DNA of 64,000 bases, taken from contig CAJXPQ010000003.1 in the NCBI GenBank assembly GCA_913058265.1, positions 1 to 64,000 of the forward strand, written 5' to 3'. A program made the translations under genes and the position numbers. Shown here piece by piece: positions 50,824-59,975 of this stretch. The notes under the pieces are model-generated. The model was not told where the DNA came from. It saw only the letters and a list, made by a program, of their open reading frames with translations, and searched no databases. Every line of letters begins with the position of its first letter. Within the stretch, counting starts at the first letter, position 1. This stretch comes from an uncultured Oligoflexia bacterium (lineage in GTDB: Bacteria > Bdellovibrionota > Bacteriovoracia > Bacteriovoracales > Bacteriovoracaceae).

Positions 50824-52608
50824 ATGACTCATCTTGTAGACGAGAAAAAAGCTAAATCAAAAATTCAATTAGCAAAAAAACTTGCTTTGGCGGAAGATAA
50901 GGCGAGGGATAAAGCAATAAATGAACGCAAGCCATTTAGGGGACTCCAGTTTACACCTACGGCTTCTCTCTTTGATGATGCCGGTAAGAAGGAGCCGGGG
51001 GAAGGGAATTTAACCGGCTTTGGATTTGATATTCACCCACAAGTCACTTTTATTTCAGCAATTATTCTCATTGTCTTTATTATGCTTACTTTAATGTTTG
51101 GAGAGCAGTCAGCTGCAATTTTTAAAATGGGTATGAAAGTTATAACAAAGTATATGGGATGGTTCATGATTCTCGTTGTCAACTTGATGATTGTGGCCTC
51201 ATGCTATTTTGCTTTTAGTCGACTTGGAAAGGTTCGAATTGGTGGTAAGAATGCAGTACCAGAGTTCACAACAATTTCGTGGTATGCCATGCTTTTATCT
51301 GCAGGTATGGGAGTAGGTCTTATGTTTTGGGGGGTTGGTGAGCCAATCACTCATTTTATGTCACCATCACCTATGTTCATCGGAGTTGAGGGAGGATCAG
51401 TTGTTGCTGCTCAGGCGGCGATGGGAGTAACTTACTTTCATTGGGGATTACATGCCTGGTCTATTTATGCCATGGTTGGTCTGGGATTAGCATTCTTTTC
51501 TTTTAATAGAGGTCTTCCTTTAACGATTAGATCTATTTTTTATCCTGTACTAGGTAATAAGATTTATGGTTTTTGGGGAAATTTAATCGATATTCTTGCC
51601 GTGTTAGCTACTGTCATTGGACTTGCCATCTCTCTTGGTTTTGGTTCTCAACAAGTAAACGCAGGTCTTCATTTTCTTTTTGGTGTCGAGATTAGTGTCA
51701 CCATGCAAATAGTTCTCATTATTGGTATTACATTTATTGCAACTTTATCAGTTGTTGCGGGATTAGATTCGGGTGTGAAAAAACTTTCACAATTAAATAT
51801 GGGACTTGCGGGAATATTTTTATTAATTTTGCTTATAGCGGGACCAACTGTTTATATCTTAAGTGCTAGTGTTCAAAATGTTGGCTATTATTTAAGTCAG
51901 TTGCCACAACTAAGTCTATGGACCGAAACTTTTCAAAAGACTAGCTGGCAGGGATCGTGGACCGTATTCTATTGGGCCTGGTGGATTTCATGGTCACCAT
52001 TTGTAGGAATGTTTATTGCAAGAATTTCTAAAGGACGTACTGTCCGTGAATTCATTGTGGGTGTTATGGTTGTTCCTACAATTCTTTCATTTATTGTATT
52101 ATCTATTTTTGGTAGTTCTGCCATATATCTACAATCAAACGGAGTCGTTGACCTCTTTGGCGCAGTTAAGAATGATCTATCTACTGCATTATTTATAATG
52201 CTGAAATCATACCCTTTAACGGACTTGTTATCTCTTGTTGGAATCATTTTAGTTATAGTCTTCTTTGTTACGTCATCAGATTCAGGTTCATTAGTTGTTG
52301 ATCATCTTACTTCTGGTGGAAAGTTAGATTCACCTGTACCTCAAAGAGTTTTTTGGGCACTTATGGAAGGTGTTGTTGCGGGTGTTTTATTGCTTGGTGG
52401 AGGACTTCAAACTCTTCAGACCGCAACTATCTGTACCGGGCTTCCTTTTGCATTCATGCTAGTCTTTATGGTGTACTCAATTTATATCGGGTTAACTCAA
52501 GAGGCCAATGTTGAAGATGCTGTTACAAATAGATTAGATGCAGTTAAAGAAGAACATCGTTTTCAAGAGGCTATAGACAGTGCTGTTCATGACGATGCTT
52601 TACTTTAG
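50824..52608 (+). CDS. BCCT-family betaine/choline/carnitine transporter
   Basis: 594 residues from ATG 50824 with AAAGGAA upstream; the frame is open to 50773. After a charged N-terminal stretch come about 12 membrane helices. The BCCT signature region is clear: WTVFYWAWWISWSPFVGMFI with ARISKGRTVREF next. The Gly-rich LLSAGMGVGLMFWGVGEP is the helix 3 substrate/sodium motif. Imports compatible solutes such as glycine betaine. A small membrane gene follows after 5 nt. Confidence 0.93.
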   Translation: MTHLVDEKKAKSKIQLAKKLALAEDKARDKAINERKPFRGLQFTPTASLFDDAGKKEPGEGNLTGFGFDIHPQVTFISAIILIVFIMLTLMFGEQSAAIFKMGMKVITKYMGWFMILVVNLMIVASCYFAFSRLGKVRIGGKNAVPEFTTISWYAMLLSAGMGVGLMFWGVGEPITHFMSPSPMFIGVEGGSVVAAQAAMGVTYFHWGLHAWSIYAMVGLGLAFFSFNRGLPLTIRSIFYPVLGNKIYGFWGNLIDILAVLATVIGLAISLGFGSQQVNAGLHFLFGVEISVTMQIVLIIGITFIATLSVVAGLDSGVKKLSQLNMGLAGIFLLILLIAGPTVYILSASVQNVGYYLSQLPQLSLWTETFQKTSWQGSWTVFYWAWWISWSPFVGMFIARISKGRTVREFIVGVMVVPTILSFIVLSIFGSSAIYLQSNGVVDLFGAVKNDLSTALFIMLKSYPLTDLLSLVGIILVIVFFVTSSDSGSLVVDHLTSGGKLDSPVPQRVFWALMEGVVAGVLLLGGGLQTLQTATICTGLPFAFMLVFMVYSIYIGLTQEANVEDAVTNRLDAVKEEHRFQEAIDSAVHDDALL

Positions 52609-52613
52609 GAATA

Positions 52614-52847
52614 TTGGAAATGAAGAATAAATTAAAAAAGATTATTGCAGTTGGAGCAGTTATAGTCGGAATCATTTATATTTTGAATCCTACGATGGGT
52701 CTTTTTGAATTACTTCCCGATAATCTTCCTATTGTTGGTAATCTCGATGAAGCAGCAGCTGTCTATATGATTCTTCTTGCTCTTCGTTACCTGGGGCTTG
52801 ATCTTATACGATCCTTTGATTTAGGTAAAAAGAAGATTGATAAGTAG
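52614..52847 (+). CDS. Small two-helix membrane protein
   Basis: 77 residues with hydrophobic helices IIAVGAVIVGIIYILNP and AAAVYMILLALRYLGLDLI. The spacing to the BCCT gene (5 nt) suggests an accessory role or at least co-expression. It resembles the short DUF1232-like single-domain membrane proteins only weakly; no firm assignment. Confidence 0.5.
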   Translation: MEMKNKLKKIIAVGAVIVGIIYILNPTMGLFELLPDNLPIVGNLDEAAAVYMILLALRYLGLDLIRSFDLGKKKIDK

Positions 52848-52877
52848 ACAAATATCTACATTAACTTCGGAGTAATA

Positions 52878-53723
52878 ATGAAAATTTTTATAGTATTTAT
52901 GATGCTTACTTTTAGTTTCTCAATATTTGCAATCGTTCAGGGTTATAAATGGTCGGTAAAGAGTAATATTAAGACACCTGAGTCTGCTTACTATGCAGTC
53001 GATTATAACTTAGTCTTTGTTTCAAGTATCGATGGAGAAGGAAGTAAGAAAGATGGTAAAGGCCATATCTCTATTTTGTCCAGTGCTGGAAAAATTCTCA
53101 ATGAAAATTGGATAACTGGTCTTAATGCTCCAAAAGGCATGAGATCTTTAAATGGTAAGCTTTGGGTAAGTGATATTGATGAACTGGTTGAAATCGATAT
53201 GAATAAAGGTAAAGTATTAAAAAAGTATCCCATCAAGGGAGCTAAGTTTCTAAATGATATTGCTATCTCTGCAAGCGGAGAGGTTTATGTATCAGATACT
53301 ATAACCTCTAAAATATACCTGTTGAAAAATGATAAAATATCTTCTTTTGTCGAGGGCCCAGAACTTGAATCACCAAATGGTTTGTTAATATTAGATAACT
53401 ATTTATATGTCGCTGCATGGGGATTAACAACTGATTAGTCTACTAAAATTGATGGAAGGTTATATAAGATTAATATGGACTCTAAAAAGAGAATCTATAT
53501 AAATAAAAAACCACTTGGTCATTTAGATGGTCTTGAGGTCGATCATGAGGGTAATTTTCTTGTCTCAGATTGGTCAGCTGGTATCGTTTATAAAATTACA
53601 CCAACAGGTGATACGACTGTTTTATATGAGGGAAAAAAAGGTTTGGCCGATATCGGTTGGATTTCAAATTCTAAAACTTTATTAATACCTTATATGAATG
53701 ATAATGAAATACAAGGTATCTAA
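52878..53723 (+). pseudogene. SMP-30/gluconolactonase-like gene interrupted by in-frame TAG
   Basis: A signal peptide and beta-propeller repeats (LNDIAISASGEVYVSDT, LESPNGLLILDNYLYVAAWG) run to a TAG at 53436-53438. In the same frame the protein continues: GRLYKINMDSKK, LGHLDGLEVDHEGNFLVSDW and ADIGWISNSKTLLIPYMND, to TAA at 53723. The full length (about 281) suits a six-bladed secreted propeller. Nothing else is damaged, so the stop is either recent or read through. GGAG precedes the ATG. Confidence 0.75.
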
Positions 53724-53729
53724 AATTAA

Positions 53730-53755
53730 AAGCCCACGTTTTTAAACGAGGGCTT
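53730..53755. terminator. Bidirectional intrinsic terminator
   Basis: AAGCCC and CGTTT pair with AAACG and GGGCTT, separated by a single bulged A on each side and a short TT loop. T-rich flanks lie on both strands. It sits between the converging propeller gene and the zinc-ribbon membrane gene. Confidence 0.75.
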
Positions 53756-53781
53756 CTTATAAAATTAAAATTATTTCTTAT

Positions 53782-54600
53782 TTAAGCTGCTTCATCGTGA
53801 TTAACTTCTTCTGCTTGATAATTATCATCTAGTTGATCAAGTAGCATCCACGTTTCTTTTATCTCAGACCACTTTCGCTTATTCATTGTGAATAGACCAT
53901 AAAGAGACCCTCCTCCAAGGAGAATCATATAGGTAGAGATTAATATGTCTCGTAGTAATCCTTTATCTGTCATCGCTTCTATAGCAAAACCACCTATAAG
54001 GAGTGTAATGACAAATGTAATACTAACAACAAAAACAGACTTCACATTCTCACCTAAAAGATTAACTATTCCTCTTGGCTTTAATGGAATAAAGTTTACA
54101 CCAAAATAACCAATGAATGCTGCACCTATTGATGAGAGCGAAACGGCAACCTTTGAAATTCCCACGTCTTTAAGAAGTGCATATGTACCAATTAGTAGTA
54201 TACCCGCAAGAATCTTTTGAGTATTATTAGTTGAAGCATCATAGCTTACACCAAGGTACTCAGGCCTACTTTCACATTGAGGGTGATCAACTACGCTATG
54301 ACATTCCATACAGGCGTAGTAGTGATCAGCTCCCATTGCTAGATCGACACTTTTATTATTCATACTATTCATGATTGAAACTGCTGCATCAGACTGACTA
54401 TTTCTAACAGCTCTATTATGTCTCGCGTGACTATTGAGCATTTGATTCTTATCTGTTTCATAGTGACTTTCATCACTGATTTTCATCGCAAGGTTAACCG
54501 TTGCGCCGGCAGTAGATACTGCACCTTTCGCAATCGCTTTACCGACTTTTGTCTTTTGTTCAATCTCTACACTCTTGTCACAGTGTGGACAATAACTCAT
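53782..54600 (-). CDS. Zinc-ribbon membrane protein, function unknown
   Basis: 272 residues. CPHC at residues 4-7 and a second pair, CMEC, near 97 could form a split zinc ribbon. Between them is a helical stretch; afterwards four hydrophobic helices (including GILLIGTYALLKDVG, VAVSLSSIGAAFIGYFGV and VFVVSITFVITLLIGGFAI) and an acidic tail. No family recognised. AAAGGAGAGAG precedes the ATG. Divergent from the exbB operon. Confidence 0.6.
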   Translation of the reverse strand: MSYCPHCDKSVEIEQKTKVGKAIAKGAVSTAGATVNLAMKISDESHYETDKNQMLNSHARHNRAVRNSQSDAAVSIMNSMNNKSVDLAMGADHYYACMECHSVVDHPQCESRPEYLGVSYDASTNNTQKILAGILLIGTYALLKDVGISKVAVSLSSIGAAFIGYFGVNFIPLKPRGIVNLLGENVKSVFVVSITFVITLLIGGFAIEAMTDKGLLRDILISTYMILLGGGSLYGLFTMNKRKWSEIKETWMLLDQLDDNYQAEEVNHDEAA

Positions 54601-54833
54601 AAGCTCTCTCCTTTAAAATAATTCAACCTATATGGACGTATCGTATTAGGTTAGATGTTACTTGAGTTTTTTAGTTGGGCGACTGGTAAGTGTATAGTAT
54701 TGCTGAAGTATTGGTAGGTGAAGTACGCATTATCTTGATGAGGCCGTACAGCTTTAATATACGGTTTGGCCAGATTAAGAGATGAAAGATCGTTAAGTAA
54801 ATGACATAATCTTTATGAAAATTGGAGGAATAT

Positions 54834-55346
54834 ATGCCTATATGGATGATAATTGTTGAGTGGCTTGCAAGATTGATATTACTTATTTTATTTGGTTTAT
54901 CTATTTGGTCTTTTGCAATCATAATTGAACGTAGGCGCTTCTTAAAGTCCTTTGATTTAGATAAAGAGTTTTTAGATATTGAAAATCAGGCGAGTAAACT
55001 ATCCAAAGAAAATATTCATATGGGTTTAAACCGGCACTTTTATAGTTTGCAAAAAAGATTGCAGGTTAGACTTGCTATCCTTGGAACCTTAGGATCAACA
55101 ACACCTTTTATTGGCCTCCTTGGAACGATCCTCGGCATCATTGTGGCATTTGGTGAGCTTTCTGCTGGTAATGCAGGTTCAAATGCCGTTATGTTTGCTT
55201 TGGCCGAAGCATTAATCCTTACAGCTGTCGGATTATTTGTCGCCATACCAGCTGTTATTGCATTTAATATTTTCTCTAAACGCTCTAAACTTATTATTAA
55301 TGATCTGCAGACTCGTTTAGATGAGTATATCGCATTGGAGAAATAG
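54834..55346 (+). CDS. exbB: ExbB/TolQ-type proton channel subunit
   Basis: 170 residues from ATG 54834, with GGAGGA 5 nt upstream (the longer frame starts at TTG 54822). Three helices as in ExbB/TolQ: an N-terminal one, then LAILGTLGSTTPFIGLLGTILGIIVAFG and ALAEALILTAVGLFVAIPAVIAFN. It starts an operon with exbD, tonB, a receptor and a lipoprotein. A CCGTA/TACGG hairpin lies at 54744-54764 upstream; no Fur box is evident. Confidence 0.9.
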   Translation: MPIWMIIVEWLARLILLILFGLSIWSFAIIIERRRFLKSFDLDKEFLDIENQASKLSKENIHMGLNRHFYSLQKRLQVRLAILGTLGSTTPFIGLLGTILGIIVAFGELSAGNAGSNAVMFALAEALILTAVGLFVAIPAVIAFNIFSKRSKLIINDLQTRLDEYIALEK

Positions 55347-55348
55347 AG

Positions 55349-55765
55349 ATGGCATCAAATTTCGATCCAAGTGAAAGCGATGGCATAAATGATATCAATA
55401 TCACCCCATTTGTTGATGTGGTTTTAGTTCTCCTTGTTATATTTATGGTAACAGCTCCAATTATGGTTAAAGAGACAATGAATATAAAGTTACCTGAGGG
55501 AAAAAGCACCAAGCGCTCAGAGGCCAAGACTTTTGCTGTTGCCATCTCAAAAAATGGTCAGGTTCTTCTTGATGGAGAAATTATTGAGATGACTCTGCTC
55601 TATGATAGGGCAGTCAGGTTGAAGAGTGATAATGCAGACATTCAACTACTGATCTCTGCAGATAAAGAGGCGATGCACGGTGATGTGATTAAAGTTTTGG
55701 ATCAAGTTAAACTGGCAGGTATCAGTAACTTTGCCTTTCAAGTAGAAAAAATTAAAGATGAATAA
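55349..55765 (+). CDS. exbD: ExbD/TolR-type protein
   Basis: 138 residues. One N-terminal helix preceded by the conserved INDINITPFVDVVLVLLVIF (with the proton-linked Asp), followed by the periplasmic domain with KRSEAKTFAVAIS and VLLDGEII. Starts 2 nt after exbB and overlaps tonB by 8 nt. Forms the energy-harvesting complex with ExbB. Confidence 0.92.
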   Translation: MASNFDPSESDGINDINITPFVDVVLVLLVIFMVTAPIMVKETMNIKLPEGKSTKRSEAKTFAVAISKNGQVLLDGEIIEMTLLYDRAVRLKSDNADIQLLISADKEAMHGDVIKVLDQVKLAGISNFAFQVEKIKDE

Positions 55766-56393
55766 AGCGCTAACTGAATCATTAGTCAGTCACCTTTTGA
55801 TAATTTTTATTTTTGTCATCATACTTAGTATGAACAAAAGAGAAGTGATTGAAACATTTAATTTTACGATTGTTGAAAAAGAAGTGATTGAAATGAATAA
55901 ATCTCCTAAGATTGTTATCAATGCAGATACAAGCTTACCGATCCCAAGTAAAACACAGAAAAAGATTCGTGAAGTTTTTGGAGTCAAAAGAAATACACTG
56001 ACAAGTGATAAGGGAACAGTTACTGCTAAAGTTGGTAATACTCTCACTAAAAAAGAAGATGATAAAGAGCTTCAGGATGATGAGTCTGACTCCCTTCCTC
56101 AGGCGGCGGAAGAGTTTTTAATCACCTCAATGCCTAGAGCGATAAATGAGGTTCGACCAGAGTACCCTAAGTGGGCAAAAGAGCAAAAAGTATCGGGTTC
56201 AGTAATCTTTGAGATACTGATTGATAAAAATGGTGACGTTAGGCAGGCAAAACTCGTTCGGGGCTTAAATCCTAAATTAGATCAGCTTGCTAAAGCAGCT
56301 ATTTTAAAATTTAAATTTAAGCCCGCCTATATAGAAAAAAAACCTGCAGCAGTGAGAATAAAGTATGCGATTAAATATTTACTTGAGTCTTAA
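55758..56393 (+). CDS. tonB: TonB energy-transducing protein
   Basis: 211 residues. An N-terminal helix (LLIIFIFVIILSM), a linker rich in Lys and Glu instead of the usual Pro-rich spacer, and a TonB C-terminal domain: YPKWAKEQKVSGSVIFEILIDKNG, LVRGLNPKLDQLA and KFKFKPAY. Links ExbBD to outer-membrane receptors. The short linker is atypical. Overlaps the receptor gene by 29 nt. Confidence 0.9.
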   Translation: MNKALTESLVSHLLIIFIFVIILSMNKREVIETFNFTIVEKEVIEMNKSPKIVINADTSLPIPSKTQKKIREVFGVKRNTLTSDKGTVTAKVGNTLTKKEDDKELQDDESDSLPQAAEEFLITSMPRAINEVRPEYPKWAKEQKVSGSVIFEILIDKNGDVRQAKLVRGLNPKLDQLAKAAILKFKFKPAYIEKKPAAVRIKYAIKYLLES

Positions 56394-58575
56394 TATATTA
56401 CTGATGAGCACTTGTTTTGCTCAAACAGGAATTAAGGGAGTTCTTTTCGAAAAAGGAACTCGAAATGTTTTAGCTGAGACAAATGTTTTTATTATGCCCC
56501 ATAAGCTTAAGGCCACAACCGATTCCAAGGGACGATTCTTATTTCCAGATGTCCCTAAGGGAAAGTTTAACTTTATCGTTAATAAAAGTAATTATCTTCG
56601 AATTGATATTGAGAGCACAAAAAATGAAACGAATTACGAATTATACCTAGAAAAAGAATTTTATGATGTTTTTGAAACAGTCGTAACTGGTAAAGAAATA
56701 AAGAAAGACGTAGCAAAAAAGAGCTTGTCCCAAAAAGATTTTCTTAAAGCACCTGGTGCCCAGGAAGACCCTGTTAAAGCAGTACAAAATTTACCTGGAG
56801 TTGCGAGTCAAACCTTTAGTTCTCAAATTGTAATCCAGGGCTCTGAGCCTGATGATACTCGCTACTCCATTGATGGTCATGAGATTCCACTTATCTTTCA
56901 CTTTGGTGGTCTGACTTCTGTCGTGACACCGACTGCAGTAAGAGAGGTGGAATTCCTCGCAGCTGGCTTTGGTCCTGAGTATGGTCGTGCACTTGGAGGG
57001 ATCATTAACCTAAACACTCGAAGTGCAAAGACTGATCGTTGGCATGGAGAGGGATTCATGGATATAACAAAGCTTGGAGCTTTAGCCGAGGGACCTATTA
57101 CTGAAAAATCCTCTCTTATTACTTCTGCCAGAATTAGCTATTTTGGAAAAATAGTAGAAAAAGTTGCTGAAGAAATGGATGACTTTGGAGTTACAGCTGC
57201 ACCAGAGTTTCAAGATTATTATATAAACTATAAGTACGATATATCAGACGATGAACGTTTTTCTCTCGTTGCAATTTCTAGTAAGGATACTCTTGAACTT
57301 ATTGTTAAAGAAATCGATAACCCTAGCTTTGAGGGCAATATTTCTAATGTCACAACATTTAATAGAGTAATCCCGAGATACTATAAGAAGATAAATGATA
57401 AGACTAAACTAGATGTCTCTGTGGCAGTTGGTAGTGATAATTTAACCTTTAATTTGGCGGAAAGATTTTTTGAATTAAATTCGACAGTGATTACTCAAAG
57501 AGGTGAAGTTGAGTATAAGTATAATGACAAGCTCACAAACTATATTGGGACTGATATTCAGTTGAGAAAAGTTGAATTAGATATTTTTCTACCTAATAAC
57601 TTAAGCGGTGGTGGTGTTAACACTGCTGGTTCTGAGTCTACCTTTGCTCGTATTGAAGATGAGGATGTGAACACTGCTGTCTACTTAAGAAATATTTTTA
57701 AGTATAATGAAAAGCTCTCACTCTCTCCAAATTTAAGGGTTGAACACTTTTCTACTACTGAAGAGTCATATTTAATGCCAAGACTTAATGCTAGCTATAC
57801 TTTATCGGACTCACTCTTTTTGAATTTTGCCACCGGGTTTTATTATCAAGCTCCTCAGAATGGACAAAATAGTAAAGAGTTTGGAAATCCTGATATTGGT
57901 GCTGAAAAATCAACTCATTATTTATTCTCTGTTGTGAAAGACTTTAGGCAAGGCTCAAATAAGGGGCTTACTCTTGATGTTGGTGTTTTCTATAAAGAGC
58001 TTGAGGACCTCATTGTGTCTACAGATGATAGAAGAAGTGATGGAACAAGCATTAGAAACACTAATGACGGTAAAGGAACAGTACAAGGTTTACAGTTACA
58101 GGCGAGTTATAAATTTGATGAATACACACTATTAACATCATACACATTTTTGAAATCGAGAAGAAATGACCCCGAAAATGGAACATACCCTTCTGAGTTT
58201 GACCAAACTCACAATCTAAACCTCATTGGAATTTATGAACGATCCCGTTGGTCATTCTCAACAAGACTTAGATATGTCTCCGGTGGTCCTTATACCCCTG
58301 TAGAGGGGGCGTCTTACGATGCTGATGGAGATGTCTATATTCCAACACGAGGTGATTTTTATTCTGAACGCTTCGATGATTTCTTTCAATTAGACTTTAG
58401 GGTTGACCGTAAATTTATTTATAAAAAATGGATTTTATCAAGTTACTTAGATATTCAAAATATAACTAATGCTAATAATGGCCAGGGAATTTCTTATAGC
58501 TATGACTATAGTGAAAAAGAGAAGTCGGCCGGTACACCCATTATACCTATTATAGGCTTAAGAGGAGAGTTTTAA
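56365..58575 (+). CDS. TonB-dependent outer-membrane receptor
   Basis: 736 residues. The start at 56365 gives a clean signal peptide ending CFAQ. Residues of about 20-100 form a carboxypeptidase-regulatory-like beta domain (TDSKGRFLFPDVPKGKFNFIV); the plug follows (DPVKAVQNLPGVA, VIQGSEPDDTRYSIDGHEIP, GPEYGRALGGIINL) and then the barrel, with a C-terminal aromatic end (LRGEF). The ligand is unknown; no heme or siderophore motif is apparent. Translationally coupled to tonB. Confidence 0.92.
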   Translation: MRLNIYLSLNILLMSTCFAQTGIKGVLFEKGTRNVLAETNVFIMPHKLKATTDSKGRFLFPDVPKGKFNFIVNKSNYLRIDIESTKNETNYELYLEKEFYDVFETVVTGKEIKKDVAKKSLSQKDFLKAPGAQEDPVKAVQNLPGVASQTFSSQIVIQGSEPDDTRYSIDGHEIPLIFHFGGLTSVVTPTAVREVEFLAAGFGPEYGRALGGIINLNTRSAKTDRWHGEGFMDITKLGALAEGPITEKSSLITSARISYFGKIVEKVAEEMDDFGVTAAPEFQDYYINYKYDISDDERFSLVAISSKDTLELIVKEIDNPSFEGNISNVTTFNRVIPRYYKKINDKTKLDVSVAVGSDNLTFNLAERFFELNSTVITQRGEVEYKYNDKLTNYIGTDIQLRKVELDIFLPNNLSGGGVNTAGSESTFARIEDEDVNTAVYLRNIFKYNEKLSLSPNLRVEHFSTTEESYLMPRLNASYTLSDSLFLNFATGFYYQAPQNGQNSKEFGNPDIGAEKSTHYLFSVVKDFRQGSNKGLTLDVGVFYKELEDLIVSTDDRRSDGTSIRNTNDGKGTVQGLQLQASYKFDEYTLLTSYTFLKSRRNDPENGTYPSEFDQTHNLNLIGIYERSRWSFSTRLRYVSGGPYTPVEGASYDADGDVYIPTRGDFYSERFDDFFQLDFRVDRKFIYKKWILSSYLDIQNITNANNGQGISYSYDYSEKEKSAGTPIIPIIGLRGEF

Positions 58576-58576
58576 T

Positions 58577-59419
58577 ATGAATAAAATTTTTAAGAAGTTC
58601 AGTTTCACTTTTCTATGTTTCGCTCTTATTGGCTGTGGAAATGATAATTTTAAGGCCCAATCAGAACTTGGGGGCTTACGAGTTTTGGCACTGTCTGCAA
58701 ATACTCCTGAAATAAATAGTGCTGCGACTGTAACAGTCACACCTCTTATCAGTTACGTTGATGGTGGAGGAGCGACAATAAATTACTCTTGGGAAGCGTG
58801 TCCTGACCCCGGGATTGATTTTGGCGCTGAGGTCAGTTGTGACTCTTCACCTGCTTCTTTGAAACAATCATCTTCTGGAAGCTTTAATACAAACACTTTG
58901 TCAGCATCTTTGTTTACTGGTGTTGCTACAAGTATTTCAGTCGTAGTATCTCCTGCCATATTTGCTTATTTTGCTAGTCTTGATAGCGATTTACAATTTA
59001 ACGGTGTGGATTATCTAGTGATCGTTACTTACACTGACTCAAATAATGGCAAAGAAGTAACTGCTTTAAAAAGAATAAGATTAACTAGTAAGGCCGGAGG
59101 GGATTTAAATACCAATCCTACTTTTGGAGGAATGTTATTTAATAACTCCGCCATTTTGGCTTATCCAACCTCAGAAGGTGATTTTTTACTATCTTCAACT
59201 TCAGCGCCGCAAACTTACTCCCAAATCACTAATGTAGGAACTAAAACTTTCTCTGAAGATATGTTTATTAGTTGGTATGCAAGTTCAGGGGAGTTTCTTT
59301 CAAATCGTACCGATGTGGGAGAGAAGAGTACTTTTGATCCTAAAGGATCATCCGGGATTTTTGTTGCTGTTTACAGGGACGGCAGAGGTGGAGTCTCATT
59401 TGACGTTGAGAGCTTTTAA
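58577..59419 (+). CDS. Lipoprotein partner of the TonB receptor
   Basis: 280 residues. Lipobox LIGC near residue 20. The soluble part is rich in Thr, Ser, Asn and beta-like repeats (VTPLISYVDGGGATINYSWEACPDPG); CPDPG and CDSS may form a disulfide. The gene starts 1 nt after the receptor stop, so it is probably a surface or periplasmic accessory protein for the same ligand. Family unknown. Confidence 0.65.
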   Translation: MNKIFKKFSFTFLCFALIGCGNDNFKAQSELGGLRVLALSANTPEINSAATVTVTPLISYVDGGGATINYSWEACPDPGIDFGAEVSCDSSPASLKQSSSGSFNTNTLSASLFTGVATSISVVVSPAIFAYFASLDSDLQFNGVDYLVIVTYTDSNNGKEVTALKRIRLTSKAGGDLNTNPTFGGMLFNNSAILAYPTSEGDFLLSSTSAPQTYSQITNVGTKTFSEDMFISWYASSGEFLSNRTDVGEKSTFDPKGSSGIFVAVYRDGRGGVSFDVESF

Positions 59420-59440
59420 AAATTGTACGGTGGAGTTATA

Positions 59441-59899
59441 ATGATTTTAATTTCTGATGAAATTCAAGAATATTGGGACAAGTTTATATCTCAAAGGGCC
59501 GATCTAAGTCATTTATCCAAATTCAAATTCGAGGCGTGGAGTTTTGGAAATACAAAAGGCATGGCAGATGAACTTGGCCAGCTGGTGCTTGAAGGTAAGA
59601 AAATAGCAACATGTAGTCTGCTTAGGGCCTATCGTGGAGAGGAAAATGAAATCCCTCAAGTTGGAGTCTTCAGTGTTTTATGCAATGGAGATTCAAAGCC
59701 AATCTGTGTCATCCTTGTAACTCATACTTGGATCTGTAAATTCAACGATGTGACAGAAGAGCATGCTTTTGAAGAAGGAGAGGGAGATAGGAGTCTTAAC
59801 TATTGGAGGAAAGCTCATTTAGAGTTCTTTTCAAGTTATGGAAACTTCCAAGAAAGTGAAGAGCTTGTCTGTGAGAAATTTATGGTCGTGTATACATAG
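59441..59899 (+). CDS. ASCH-domain protein
   Basis: 152 residues from ATG 59441 with GGAG 7 nt upstream. KFEAWSFGNTKGMADELGQL, then GKKIATCSLLRAY and GVFSVLCNGDSKPICVILVTHTW, form the ASCH fold. Some ASCH proteins are amidohydrolases acting on N4-acetylcytidine-type substrates; others bind RNA. Specific function is open. Confidence 0.85.
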   Translation: MILISDEIQEYWDKFISQRADLSHLSKFKFEAWSFGNTKGMADELGQLVLEGKKIATCSLLRAYRGEENEIPQVGVFSVLCNGDSKPICVILVTHTWICKFNDVTEEHAFEEGEGDRSLNYWRKAHLEFFSSYGNFQESEELVCEKFMVVYT

Positions 59900-59975
59900 T
59901 CTGTATTCTTTACTCGAAATAGCTGTATAGATTTAATCCATTCATAACTCACTTCTTGTGTGTTATGAAGTATAC

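Noticed and set aside
54601-54833. Fur box upstream of exbB
   Set aside because: No stretch resembling GATAATGATAATCATTATC was found; only a CCGTA/TACGG hairpin is present.
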